From: a virus
DNA: 31,049 nucleotides
Strand: one strand, 5' to 3'
IMG/VR virus record: IMGVR_UViG_3300030419_003193
Location: 1-31,049 of that record
In this document: positions 23,170-28,969 of the stretch, one piece after another
Numbering within the stretch: the stretch's first letter is position 1
Layout of the letters: each line of letters begins with the position of its first letter
The notes under the pieces: model-generated
What the model was told of the DNA's origin: nothing
The model's input: only the letters and a program-made list of their open reading frames with translations
Database searches by the model: none
Program-made: the position numbers and the translations under genes

Positions 23170-23981
23170 TAGTCTTTAATTGTATCCGGTGTTAGAAAAG
23201 GCTGATCTACCATATCATCAGTATATTTATGGTATGCTGATAATCTATCTTTTTCCTTCTCCATTGCTAAACGCATCTTTTCCATCTCCTCGCCGTATTG
23301 CATAGCTACATCTGGATTACCAACCAAGTAAGCCATCCAACTGGTGAAGTTCTGTTTGCTATCCTCTAAACGTTTAACACGTTGCTCTCTTGTTGCCTTC
23401 ATCTCTTTAAGCATTGAGTTCTTTTTGGTTTGCAGCTCTCTGTAGTCTTTGTTGAGAGATTCCGTTGAGGCCTTCAGGGAGGCCACCTGACGCTCCATAT
23501 TAAAAAGGTTGTCTCTATCTATCTGATCTGGATCATGCTGTCTCTCGGCCAATATTAGAGCTTCTAGAGCATGTATCTGCTCAATGTTCTCCTTGTTATG
23601 TTTTAGATCCCTATTCATAAGTAGTTCAAGTTTAATCAAGTCAACTACTTGTAGTTCTTCAGTCGGTATAACGTCATCTTTAAACTGAGAGATGATACGT
23701 GCCCAATGGTATTGGAATAATTTTAGCTCATCTTCAGAAAATTGCTGTTGTAACTCTGACCAGTATGGTCTAAAGGTAAGATCGTACTGTGCTTTTTCTA
23801 ATTCTGCGGGTTCTTCCATCCAAACTGGACGATCAAACTCGCCCTTTGTTACTTTTTTCTTGATAAAACCGAAGACGCTCTCTGGATCTCGGTCTAGTTC
23901 GGTTGCAATATGTTCATAACCGAGATTCATGTTGTCTTCTATGTACTTTATCTCTTCTTTGGAGAATCTACCCTTCTTCAT
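23169..23981 (-). CDS. HTH / coiled-coil protein, possible small terminase
   Basis: This protein has 270 aa from ATG 23981. The N-terminus (MKKGRFSKEEIKYIEDNMNLGYEHIATELDRDPESVFGFIKK, about 1-45) is a SANT/Myb-like helix-turn-helix. Residues about 100-250 are a charged coiled coil (many E, K, Q). This layout (DNA-binding head plus oligomerising helices) fits a terminase small subunit, and it is in the operon of terL, but I see no decisive motif. AGGAG sits 10 bases before 23981; ATG 23990 would be one base from it and TTG 23999 is unlikely. It overlaps the sigma gene end by 14 bases. A transcription partner of the sigma factor is the other option. Confidence 0.6.
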   Translation of the reverse strand: MKKGRFSKEEIKYIEDNMNLGYEHIATELDRDPESVFGFIKKKVTKGEFDRPVWMEEPAELEKAQYDLTFRPYWSELQQQFSEDELKLFQYHWARIISQFKDDVIPTEELQVVDLIKLELLMNRDLKHNKENIEQIHALEALILAERQHDPDQIDRDNLFNMERQVASLKASTESLNKDYRELQTKKNSMLKEMKATREQRVKRLEDSKQNFTSWMAYLVGNPDVAMQYGEEMEKMRLAMEKEKDRLSAYHKYTDDMVDQPFLTPDTIKD

Positions 23982-24483
23982 GGTAACCATACTCCTCAAG
24001 AATCTCTAAAATAATATTAATAATGTCGTCCCTCTTCTGTTTTGTGATATAAACATCATTAATCATCTTCAAGTAGTCCATTCTTATGTCTGCTGGTATG
24101 TGCTCATTGATCAATTCGGCCATATCTCTTAGTTCTAAATCTTCGTAAGATACTTCGTATGGGTTATCTTCATCAACAATGCTGTTTTCATGGTCTAATT
24201 GAGCCGGTTGCATCAGTTTGATTCGGTCTTCACTGTCTCCAGAGAAGTAATGATTGTCTCTAATGAAGTTTTTGAGTCTATTGGATAGATTTACACTGAG
24301 GAAATTCTCAAGGGGGCGAGATTCATCATATCTATGTAGGGCTTCCATGCAAATAATAAAGGATTCTTGTTTTATATCATCTATTGTATAACCATAGAAG
24401 GTATATTTAGGTGATATTCTATTACAAACCTTCTCTATTTGATCTATAACCTGTTGTTCTGTCATTCCTTTGGGTATTTTCAT
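23968..24483 (-). CDS. Phage sigma-70-like factor, late (gp55-like) type
   Basis: The protein has 171 aa from ATG 24483, with GGGAGG six bases upstream; longer in-frame starts have no ribosome site. Residues 26-80 look like sigma region 2: YTFYGYTIDDIKQESFIICMEALHRYDESRPLENFLSVNLSNRLKNFIRDN, with the conserved aromatic-acidic core, the -10 recognition helix and 'NRLKNFIR'. No clear region 4 follows, as in T4 gp55, which reads a TATAAATA-type late promoter without a -35. The stop of the previous gene lies one base before ATG. The size (T4 gp55 is 185 aa) and the late-type motifs in this window support the call. Confidence 0.82.
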   Translation of the reverse strand: MKIPKGMTEQQVIDQIEKVCNRISPKYTFYGYTIDDIKQESFIICMEALHRYDESRPLENFLSVNLSNRLKNFIRDNHYFSGDSEDRIKLMQPAQLDHENSIVDEDNPYEVSYEDLELRDMAELINEHIPADIRMDYLKMINDVYITKQKRDDIINIILEILEEYGYHEEG

Positions 24484-24484
24484 C

Positions 24485-25273
24485 TTAATCCTCCCACTTG
24501 AGAGTCTTCCACTCTGCACCATCGAAGCCTTCAAACGCTTTTTTTCTAGAATTGTATACTATTGTTCCTTTTTGAGGATTAGTAGGGCGAGATCTAGTAC
24601 TTCTTAGGGTAATAGAGTTAGATAGTATGTTTGAATCTTTACCTGATAGTTCAAACCTAGAGGAATTACTGATAATAGGAAGATCATCAGCCAAAAAGAG
24701 GGTTCGTATATTAGCAGACTTTATATCTCCATCTATTTTTGCAAGAACGGAGTTATTTTCTAGATAAACTAGTTCTGGTCTACCGTTTCCAAGAGAACAG
24801 AGTACGGTATCTTCTAAAGAAAAGAGGTGGGTAATGTTTTCTGGGCAATAAGATGTAATTAAGAGGCGAGAATACTTAGGGAATTCGGTAGGTTTGTTAT
24901 TACGAGCACTAGACCAGTTGGCTACGCCATCAATTATGTTGTCACCGGTCACTCGTGACTTGGCTGAGATCCTTTTTAGGGTCTTTCTCTTTCCTTGGCC
25001 TACAATTTTACCAATACCTACCTCTGCCAGCAGAAGTTCTCTCTTGGGCCAAGGTGATTCATCGAAATATTCTACTTTGTAGAAGAATATATTGTCCGAG
25101 GGGATGACTTTTTGTAAATAGATGTCATCTGGGACTTCTCTTAAGTAACTGTTGGCAAGTTTTAGGTATTCAGTCCTAGGCTCCAATAATTCTATATCAT
25201 CGCCTTCTGATGGTACCCCTACAGCAACGCCATAATTACTTATCTTCTTCTTCTGATTGTTCTGTGTCGTCAT
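24485..25273 (-). CDS. Possible virion protein with fibre-like C-terminus
   Basis: This 262-aa protein is not fully recognised. The C-terminus (NPQKGTIVYNSRKKAFEGFDGAEWKTL) has the 'G-T-I-x-Y-N ... FEG-F/Y-DG-x-x-W-x-x-L' pattern found at the ends of many phage fibre or baseplate proteins. The N-terminal two thirds (about 1-200) are beta-rich (LREVPDDIYLQKV, FFYKVEYFDESPWPKRELLLAEVGI) without a motif I can name. It starts inside the previous small gene with an AAGGA about 11 bases upstream and ends one base before the sigma start. It may be a tail protein or an accessory of the late operon. Confidence 0.6.
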   Translation of the reverse strand: MTTQNNQKKKISNYGVAVGVPSEGDDIELLEPRTEYLKLANSYLREVPDDIYLQKVIPSDNIFFYKVEYFDESPWPKRELLLAEVGIGKIVGQGKRKTLKRISAKSRVTGDNIIDGVANWSSARNNKPTEFPKYSRLLITSYCPENITHLFSLEDTVLCSLGNGRPELVYLENNSVLAKIDGDIKSANIRTLFLADDLPIISNSSRFELSGKDSNILSNSITLRSTRSRPTNPQKGTIVYNSRKKAFEGFDGAEWKTLKWED

Positions 25274-25397
25274 TTTCTAGTAATTCCTTTAGTGACCCGT
25301 CTGATTTTTCTAGGTCTTCCTTAATTTCTTCCTTTAGGGACGCAGTACTCTTACAGTTTAAAGTTGAATCACAACTCTTAACATTTTTCTTCGACAT
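25236..25397 (-). CDS. Small charged protein, 53 aa
   Basis: ATG at 25397 with GAGGA eight bases upstream; stop TAA at 25238-25236. The N-terminal third is Lys/Ser/Thr rich with Cys9 and Cys15; the rest is strongly acidic (EEIKEDLEKSDGSLKELLEN, TEQSEEEDK) and probably helical. It overlaps the next gene by 38 bases. It is the first gene after the late-type motif at 25434. No family recognised. The good ribosome site and its position support it as a real gene. Confidence 0.65.
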   Translation of the reverse strand: MSKKNVKSCDSTLNCKSTASLKEEIKEDLEKSDGSLKELLENDDTEQSEEEDK

Positions 25398-25410
25398 AAT
25401 TTATTCCTCG

Positions 25411-25668
25411 CTATATGTAATGCTTACCAATATATAATACACAGAAAGGGTCTTTTTCCCAAAAACGAAATTGGTAAATTTCACGGAAAAGCATATAATA
25501 GGGTAGATCAATGGTTGAAAAGTGATCGAATTCAGTAAATATTCGTATAAATCCGTTAAACGGGGCTGTGGTATCGAGTCCAAGTCCATCTGATAAATTT
25601 TGAGTTAAAGGCGAGTTTCCAAGGACTCCGAGGTTAGGCAAAACTAAATCTAGGCAATGTCCCACCAT
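25411..25668 (-). CDS. Doubtful ORF, 85 aa, in the control region
   Basis: A minus-strand frame encodes MVGHCLDLVLPNLGVLGNSP, then 'LSDGLGLDTTAPFNGFIRIF', which resembles a structural-protein fragment. A stop lies two codons upstream of its ATG, the ribosome site is weak (AGG nine bases off), and its end covers the late-type motif at 25434. It may be a decayed remnant of a virion gene or chance. Listed with low confidence. Confidence 0.3.
   Translation of the reverse strand: MVGHCLDLVLPNLGVLGNSPLTQNLSDGLGLDTTAPFNGFIRIFTEFDHFSTIDLPYYMLFREIYQFRFWEKDPFCVLYIGKHYI
25434..25462 (-). promoter_or_regulatory. Candidate late promoter (GTGTATTAT) heading the long minus operon
   Basis: The minus strand reads GTGTATTAT at 25442-25434, with TTGGGA 17 bases upstream (25462-25457), the same hexamer and spacing as at 12094. 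It lies about 37 bases before the ATG of the 53-aa gene. It is the only plausible promoter for the compact minus block down to terL. Confidence 0.55.
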
Positions 25669-25689
25669 GACAACCTAGTCCTGTAAAGG

Positions 25690-25840
25690 CCGTAAGGCAA
25701 AAAATTTTGTAAGTGTAAAGAAACCAGCTTATAAAGACCTAACTGCTCACAAATCCAACTGAGTACCTGCTATACACTTTACAGGTACAATTGGTCTTGG
25801 TCCGCACTGAGAGAATTTTTCATTCTTTTTTTCTTTTTTA
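25690..25840 (+). ncRNA. Candidate structured RNA in the control region
   Basis: Plus-strand hairpins nest well. AAGACC (25734-25739) pairs with GGTCTT (25793-25798). Inside it lie CTCA/TGAG and GTACCTG (25763-25769) with CAGGTAC (25782-25788), a perfect seven-base stem with a 12-base loop. GCC-GTAA-GGC just upstream has a GNRA-type loop. A terminator-like hairpin with a T run ends the stretch. No known RNA family is recognised, and no clear promoter lies upstream on this strand, so a 5' element of the HNH transcript is equally possible. Confidence 0.4.
25809..25839 (+). terminator. Terminator-like hairpin and T run
   Basis: Plus strand: AGAAT, a TTTTC loop, ATTCT, then a T-rich run to 25839 (two T runs split by one C). 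The stem is short and gains two or three G-U pairs. It could end the RNA candidate above. Confidence 0.45.
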
Positions 25841-25859
25841 GGGCGACTTTCCTTCCATT

Positions 25860-25892
25860 TTCCTACACTCTTGACTATTATGTATGTAGGAA
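25860..25892 (+). promoter_or_regulatory. Inverted repeat upstream of the HNH gene, possible operator or promoter
   Basis: TTCCTACA (25860-25867) and TGTAGGAA (25885-25892) are perfect inverted copies around a 17-base loop that contains TTGACT (25871-25876). TATTAT lies three bases after the TTGACT start, so no proper -35/-10 pair is seen. A repressor site covering a start region is likely. Confidence 0.4.
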
Positions 25893-25937
25893 GAGGGAAA
25901 ACTCTAATTCCAACCTTTTCTAATAGGAGAAATAGAT

Positions 25938-25985
25938 ATGTCAGATCATTTGAAACTAATTAGACACTACATTTTTCATTATTAG
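25938..25985 (+). CDS. 15-aa leader peptide before the HNH gene
   Basis: ATG at 25938 with AGGAGA eight bases before it encodes MSDHLKLIRHYIFHY. Its stop TAG (25983-25985) is part of the Shine-Dalgarno of the next gene, so ribosomes ending here could start at once on the HNH gene. Three His and three Tyr/Phe in 15 residues are unusual. A coupling peptide is more likely than a functional product. Confidence 0.5.
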   Translation: MSDHLKLIRHYIFHY

Positions 25986-25994
25986 GAGACTATT

Positions 25995-26426
25995 ATGGGT
26001 TATAGGTATCAACCTAACAAAGATCGAGACAAAATCATAAGAAAATTAGGGTATGGACATTACAGTCAGTATCTAAAGAGTGACCTGTGGAAGGAGGTCA
26101 TAAAACCTAAAGTAATAGAAGAGCACGGCTGCCAGTGTTTCGTCTGTGGATGGAAGAAAGGACTTCAGATTCATCACATGGACTACAATACTCAAAATCT
26201 TAGTGGTCAAAATACCAATAACATGATACCGCTATGTGAGCGTTGCCATAAGAAAATAGAATTCAAAAACGGCAAAAAGGTGGGATTGGAACAAGCAAAC
26301 AGTAGATTAACAGATATGATTATGAAAAGAAAGGGCAAGAAGCAATGGAAGCCTAAAAGCCAGAGGGCAAAAGGGTGGGCAAAACGCAGAAAGAATAGAG
26401 GAAGGCATCGTACTTGGGAGAGTTAA
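25995..26426 (+). CDS. HNH endonuclease with basic tail
   Basis: The protein is 143 aa. 'CQCFVCGWKKGLQIHHMDYNTQNL' gives the Cys pair and the HH of the HNH motif, and 'NNMIPLCERCHKKIEF' gives N and the second C-x-x-C-H. The C-terminal 40 residues are very basic (KRKGKKQWKPKSQRAKGW, RRKNRGRHR), so DNA binding is likely. AGGAGAC lies four bases before ATG. It is the first larger gene on the plus strand and ends in a strong terminator. It could be a free-standing mobile nuclease or an enzyme that degrades host DNA early; the sequence does not decide. Confidence 0.85.
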   Translation: MGYRYQPNKDRDKIIRKLGYGHYSQYLKSDLWKEVIKPKVIEEHGCQCFVCGWKKGLQIHHMDYNTQNLSGQNTNNMIPLCERCHKKIEFKNGKKVGLEQANSRLTDMIMKRKGKKQWKPKSQRAKGWAKRRKNRGRHRTWES

Positions 26427-26445
26427 GAGGGTGCCTATCGCATCG

Positions 26446-26479
26446 AAAAGGGGCTAGAAGTATCATTCTAGTCCTTTTT
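26446..26479 (+). terminator. Rho-independent terminator after the HNH gene
   Basis: AAAAGGGGCTAGAA pairs with TTCTAGTCCTTTTT around a short GTATCA loop, giving a stem of about 11 base pairs with one G-U, then T residues. The stop codon is about 20 bases upstream. Confidence 0.85.
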
Positions 26480-26531
26480 CTATATACACATTTACAGGTT
26501 AAGTTTAGGTAAGACACCCGTAATCGAGCGT

Positions 26532-26564
26532 CCTTGTTTCGTCTGCACCACCAAGGCTTTTTTT
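26532..26564 (+). terminator. Second, weaker terminator-like hairpin
   Basis: CCTTG (26532-26536) and CAAGG (26552-26556) pair around a 15-base loop and are followed by a C and seven T (26558-26564). The stem is short; it may back up the first terminator. Confidence 0.35.
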
Positions 26565-26598
26565 ACGATGGCGACAACATTGGACTTTGAAGATAAAA

Positions 26599-26643
26599 CC
26601 CCCCGCCGCAAAGTCGTAAGTCCTTTGATAGCAACGACTTAGG
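26599..26643 (+). repeat. Dispersed hairpin repeat, copy 1
   Basis: CCCCGCCGC box, then TAAGTC (26617-26622), loop CTTTGATAGCAAC, GACTTA (26636-26641). Same arrangement as copies at 28001, 28970 and 30870. It sits before promoter P1. Confidence 0.85.
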
Positions 26644-26683
26644 AGAAATATCATCTTTTTTTAGGAAAATACGCTGATAGGTG

Positions 26684-26712
26684 TTGACAAGTTAAAGTTT
26701 TTAGATTATAAT
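26684..26712 (+). promoter_or_regulatory. Early promoter P1
   Basis: TTGACA (26684), 17-base spacer, TATAAT (26707). The spacer lacks CCGATATATAT, but GTCGATATAAT follows the -10 directly. It is followed by P2 without a gene between, so two promoters may act in tandem on the 44-aa gene. Confidence 0.75.
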
Positions 26713-26799
26713 GTCGATATAATTAATAAGGGAATAAGTTAATAACAATCGGCAACAAAAAATAAATTAAAAAACTTTCAGAATAATTAAAGATTACTC

Positions 26800-26828
26800 T
26801 TGACAAATACCGATATATATAATATACT
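26800..26828 (+). promoter_or_regulatory. Early promoter P2
   Basis: TTGACA, 17-base spacer holding CCGATATATAT, TATACT (26823). AAAAAACTTT ends 21 bases before TTGACA. It drives the 44-aa membrane protein. Confidence 0.9.
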
Positions 26829-26870
26829 TAAAGCATAAGAAGTTAACACAACAAACGAAAGGTAAACCAA

Positions 26871-27005
26871 ATGTTACGCGAAAGAAACTCAATCGGCTCC
26901 GTTATCTATAACTGGTTCATCATGCTGACGGTTATCATACCAACAATGATAGCTGCAATGCTTGCCTATGTATATGGTACGCTTTGGTTGCTTGGTGCTA
27001 TCTAA
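26871..27005 (+). CDS. Small membrane protein, 44 aa
   Basis: ATG at 26871 follows GAAAGG by eight bases, within the leader pattern shared by several genes here. The product (MLRERNSIGSVIYNWFIMLT, then a hydrophobic stretch to AMLAYVYGTLWLLGAI) has a short basic N-terminus and one long or two short membrane segments. No known family. It is a single-gene cassette with its own promoter P2 and is followed directly by promoter P3. A role at the cell membrane early in infection is plausible but unproven. Confidence 0.7.
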   Translation: MLRERNSIGSVIYNWFIMLTVIIPTMIAAMLAYVYGTLWLLGAI

Positions 27006-27035
27006 AAAAACTTTGTAAAAAGTTAAAGATTGCTC

Positions 27036-27064
27036 TTGACAAATGACGATAAATATAGTATAAT
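27036..27064 (+). promoter_or_regulatory. Early promoter P3
   Basis: TTGACA, 17-base spacer with CGATAAATAT, TATAAT (27059). AAAAAAACTTT ends 21 bases before TTGACA, exactly as at P2. Confidence 0.9.
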
Positions 27065-27089
27065 GAAAAGCACAACGAAAGGAAATAAA

Positions 27090-27266
27090 ATGACTATCAC
27101 AAAACAAAATGCTAAACTAGAACTATTCAAAATTGACCGACGAATCGAAAAAACTTTGATTCGTTACAATAAGGAATTAGGACAGTACAATAAAAACTGT
27201 CTGATGAATGACCTACAGCGATTGTGGGACAAGAAAAAAACTTTACAAAATACCATAAATAAATAA
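27090..27266 (+). CDS. Small helical protein, 58 aa
   Basis: The start is set at ATG 27090, after the conserved CACAACGAAAGGAAAT leader; an earlier in-frame TTG lies before the promoter -35 and is not credible. The product (MTITKQNAKLELFKIDRRIE...) is basic and mainly helical, with repeated K/R and no Cys pair apart from one Cys. Single gene behind promoter P3, ending 10 bases before the next promoter. No family recognised. A small regulator or inhibitor binding protein or nucleic acid is one possibility. Confidence 0.7.
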   Translation: MTITKQNAKLELFKIDRRIEKTLIRYNKELGQYNKNCLMNDLQRLWDKKKTLQNTINK

Positions 27267-27275
27267 AGATTAGGC

Positions 27276-27304
27276 TTGACAAACGCCGATATATATGGTA
27301 TACT
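27276..27304 (+). promoter_or_regulatory. Early promoter P4
   Basis: TTGACA, 17-base spacer with CCGATATATAT, TATACT (27299). AAAAAAACTTT ends 31 bases before TTGACA, one helical turn more than at P2 and P3; the box lies in the end of the preceding gene. Confidence 0.9.
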
Positions 27305-27336
27305 TAACATATAACAACACAACGAAAGGAAATGTT

Positions 27337-27576
27337 ATGATTGATTTAGGAATTATGAATGGCTGGAAACAACAGCCAAAAGAATACACTAGGCACTTGG
27401 CCGAGTGTGGTACTGAGCGTGAGACTATCATGTGCAGTACGGAAAACGGTGTTATTACTCGCACACCGGAAATTGTAAGAGATTACAATATGACTCGTAC
27501 CAATCTTGGTACGTGTTACAATCAACACACTTGTAACGAGTGTGGTATCACCTACCGAGTTGATTCAGGTGGTTAA
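27337..27576 (+). CDS. Small Cys-rich protein, 79 aa, possible zinc ribbon
   Basis: The start is ATG 27337 after the CACAACGAAAGGAAAT leader. The C-terminus CYNQHTCNECGITYRVDSGG has the Cys/His spacing of a zinc-binding ribbon, with another Cys at 24 and 33 upstream. Other parts: MIDLGIMNGWKQQPKEYTRH, then many T, E and R. No family recognised. A short protein with one zinc site could bind nucleic acid or RNA polymerase (inference). It ends in a GGGTTTAACCC palindrome and an ATAGCT/AGCTAT hairpin, possibly a weak terminator. Confidence 0.65.
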   Translation: MIDLGIMNGWKQQPKEYTRHLAECGTERETIMCSTENGVITRTPEIVRDYNMTRTNLGTCYNQHTCNECGITYRVDSGG

Positions 27577-27672
27577 GGGTTTAACCCGCAAGCCTTGCCC
27601 TAGTCGCAAGCATAGCTGGCGAGCTATTCAAGATACGCACCACACAACTACACTACACTAGAAAGGTTTAAT

Positions 27673-27954
27673 ATGTTCTCTCACAATCCTAGAATAACTT
27701 GCAACGATGGCTTTACTATTAGCGTACAGGCTCACAGTGGTAGCTACTCACAGCGTAACACTAACGACGTACCTGTTACGGTAGAGTGTGGCTTTCCATC
27801 TACTACACCCAAGACAGCAGAGCTACGCCAGTATGCAGAATGCTTTGACGATCACGACTACACAGAAACCGTTTACGGTTACGTGCCGGTTGAGGTAGTA
27901 CAGGCAGAGCTTGACGCTCACGGTGGTATCCTTGACGGATGCCTACCGTCTTAG
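27673..27954 (+). CDS. Conserved phage hypothetical protein, 93 aa
   Basis: Start ATG 27673 with AAAGG upstream. The sequence CNDGFTISVQAHSGSYSQRN, then VTVECGFPS, then TETVYGYVPVEVVQAELDAHGG matches a pattern I recall from hypothetical proteins of several phages (DGF-SVQA ... VE-GFPS ... YGYVPVEVV ... HGG). The function is unknown. No obvious promoter lies directly in front, so it is probably read with the preceding gene through the 96-base gap. It is followed by hairpin repeat 2. Confidence 0.7.
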   Translation: MFSHNPRITCNDGFTISVQAHSGSYSQRNTNDVPVTVECGFPSTTPKTAELRQYAECFDDHDYTETVYGYVPVEVVQAELDAHGGILDGCLPS

Positions 27955-28000
27955 CCTAACCAGCCGCCTAGGGCTGCATATGTACCTAGGGGCTGAAAAT

Positions 28001-28045
28001 GCCCCCGCCGCGAAGCTGTAAGTCCTTTGATAGCAACGACTTACG
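28001..28045 (+). repeat. Dispersed hairpin repeat, copy 2
   Basis: CCCCCGCCGC box, then GTAAGTC (28018-28024), loop CTTTGATAGCAAC, GACTTAC (28038-28044), a perfect seven-base stem. It precedes promoter P5 and follows the 93-aa gene. Just upstream CCTAGGGCTG and CCTAGGGGCTG are repeated. Confidence 0.85.
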
Positions 28046-28096
28046 ACGATTCGAAAAAAACTTTACCTTTTCCTGATTTTTATTAATGCTATGGGC

Positions 28097-28125
28097 TTGA
28101 CAATGCCGATAATATATAATAGAAT
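28097..28125 (+). promoter_or_regulatory. Early promoter P5
   Basis: TTGACA, 17-base spacer with CCGATAATATAT, TAGAAT (28120). AAAAAAACTTT ends 32 bases upstream. It serves the 22-aa peptide and follows hairpin repeat 2. Confidence 0.85.
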
Positions 28126-28138
28126 AAAGGAGATTGAT

Positions 28139-28207
28139 ATGACGTTTTTTTTACTATTGTTGGGTGCTTGTTTGGTTGGTCTTTTGGGTGCGGAAGTTTT
28201 ACAATAA
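28139..28207 (+). CDS. Tiny hydrophobic peptide, 22 aa
   Basis: AAAGGAG lies six bases before ATG 28139. The product MTFFLLLLGACLVGLLGAEV-LQ is almost entirely hydrophobic, a single membrane helix with one Cys. Very short for a gene, but the promoter P5, the ribosome site and its likeness to the other small membrane genes support it. Phage peptides of this type can act on host membrane proteins (inference). Confidence 0.55.
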   Translation: MTFFLLLLGACLVGLLGAEVLQ

Positions 28208-28233
28208 ATTTCTAAAAAAATCTCAGATACCCC

Positions 28234-28261
28234 TTGACAAATTTACTTTTTATGGTATAAT
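28234..28261 (+). promoter_or_regulatory. Early promoter P6
   Basis: TTGACA, 16-base spacer without CCGATATATAT, TATAAT (28256). AAAAAAATCT lies 10 bases upstream. It leads into the long leader of the acidic protein. Confidence 0.85.
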
Positions 28262-28389
28262 TAAGATATGAAAGCGAGGACAACAATCCAGTGAATTTCT
28301 AAAACGGTGGAGCGAAAAGCTCAGTATTCAGTAGGTGAAACCCGTACCCGTAAGATTTTTTTCACAACACTTTTTGAAAGGTTTTTTCT
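28262..28389 (+). promoter_or_regulatory. Structured 5' leader of the acidic protein gene
   Basis: About 120 bases separate P6 from ATG 28390. It contains GAGC-GAAAA-GCTC (a small hairpin), GGTGAAACC, and GTGAAA pairing with TTTCAC across 18 bases. An eight-codon ORF (MKARTTIQ, 28268) may act as an uORF. A leader this long, when most cassettes here have 20 to 30 bases, suggests translation control. No known riboswitch recognised. Confidence 0.4.
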
Positions 28390-28716
28390 ATGTTCTCTAA
28401 ATTTGACACTTCTATCCAGTCCGACGAACTTGTTTCTTACGAGCCTACACAGGCCGACTGGGACGAATATTCCGCTTGGCTTGATGAACAGGAAGCTGGC
28501 GAGGAATTCCAGCTTTCCGCTCCCGAAGGGGATGCTATCGAAGCCGATGATTCCATCGGTGAGCTTGACACCCTTGACGGGTTCGACGATGAACTCGAAG
28601 CGTTGTACGGCGTAGAGTATCCGTCTGAGCCGTGGGACGATGACTATAGCGACATCGACCCCGTTGATATGTATGCCGCTGAGTGGGAAAATTATGCTTT
28701 AAGAGATTGGGACTGA
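28390..28716 (+). CDS. Extremely acidic protein, 108 aa, DNA-mimic-like
   Basis: Counting by eye gives 20 Asp and 16 Glu in 108 residues and only one Lys and one Arg, a net charge near -34. Charges are spaced along the chain with many Trp/Tyr/Phe (DWDEYSAWLDEQEAGEEF, DDELEALYG, DDDYSDIDPVDM). That is the composition of DNA-mimic proteins such as T7 Ocr or other anti-restriction and anti-defence proteins. No family is recognised. GAAAGG precedes ATG. It is the first of a three-gene cassette (acidic, membrane, acidic). Function as a host-defence inhibitor is inference. A chaperone-like or structural acidic protein is possible. Confidence 0.7.
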   Translation: MFSKFDTSIQSDELVSYEPTQADWDEYSAWLDEQEAGEEFQLSAPEGDAIEADDSIGELDTLDGFDDELEALYGVEYPSEPWDDDYSDIDPVDMYAAEWENYALRDWD

Positions 28717-28717
28717 T

Positions 28718-28846
28718 ATGAGTAACGAAATGATTACATTCTGGAACTGGGCGATTGTCGCCGCTGTCACGATTCCTGTTTTATTTGGTCTTTATGAGGA
28801 GTGGTCTTATGAGCGATCCAAGAGATTACCAACAACCCGAAGATGA
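28718..28846 (+). CDS. Small membrane protein, 42 aa
   Basis: ATG at 28718, one base after the previous stop (TGATATG), so translation is probably coupled. MSNEMITFWNWAIVAAVTIP-VLFGLYE is one membrane helix followed by a charged tail (EEWSYERSKRLPTTRR). It overlaps the next gene by 38 bases. No family recognised. The context is the acidic pair. Confidence 0.6.
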   Translation: MSNEMITFWNWAIVAAVTIPVLFGLYEEWSYERSKRLPTTRR

Positions 28847-28955
28847 CGGTGCTTTACAATTTTGGATGTGGTGCGAGGAGCAGAGCGAACTAACCCACGC
28901 GGACGATGATGATGAATCTATAGAGATTGAAATCGTCGACGAACCACCCTTTTAG
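28809..28955 (+). CDS. Small acidic protein, 48 aa
   Basis: ATG 28809 has GAGGAG seven bases upstream; an earlier in-frame GTG at 28755 has none. Nine Asp and eight Glu against one Arg in 48 residues (for example THADDDDESIEIEIVDEPPF). Like the 108-aa protein it may be a DNA- or protein-mimic, though it is short. It overlaps the membrane protein gene, so the three are one transcript ending at hairpin repeat 3. Confidence 0.65.
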   Translation: MSDPRDYQQPEDDGALQFWMWCEEQSELTHADDDDESIEIEIVDEPPF

Positions 28956-28969
28956 GGGGTCGCGGGGCG

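Larger units (their letters stand above)
26427..26870. other. Intergenic control region of 444 bases
   Basis: No credible gene. It holds the two terminator hairpins, hairpin repeat copy 1, promoter P1, the AAAAAACTTT box and promoter P2, listed separately. The stretch 26480-26530 shows nothing I can name. Confidence 0.7.

Noticed and set aside
23982-23999. TTG and first ATG as starts of the HTH/coiled-coil gene
   Set aside because: The AGGAG is next to or inside them, too close to be used; ATG 23981 has workable spacing.
24484-24534. Longer starts of the sigma gene
   Set aside because: No ribosome site; ATG 24483 has GGGAGG at good spacing.
25540-25690. tRNA gene
   Set aside because: A T-arm-like ATCGAGTCC was seen but no matching stems or acceptor arm could be built.
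26889-27107. Minus-strand frames across the 44-aa gene and promoters P3/P4
   Set aside because: They cross clear plus-strand promoters and leaders; no ribosome site.
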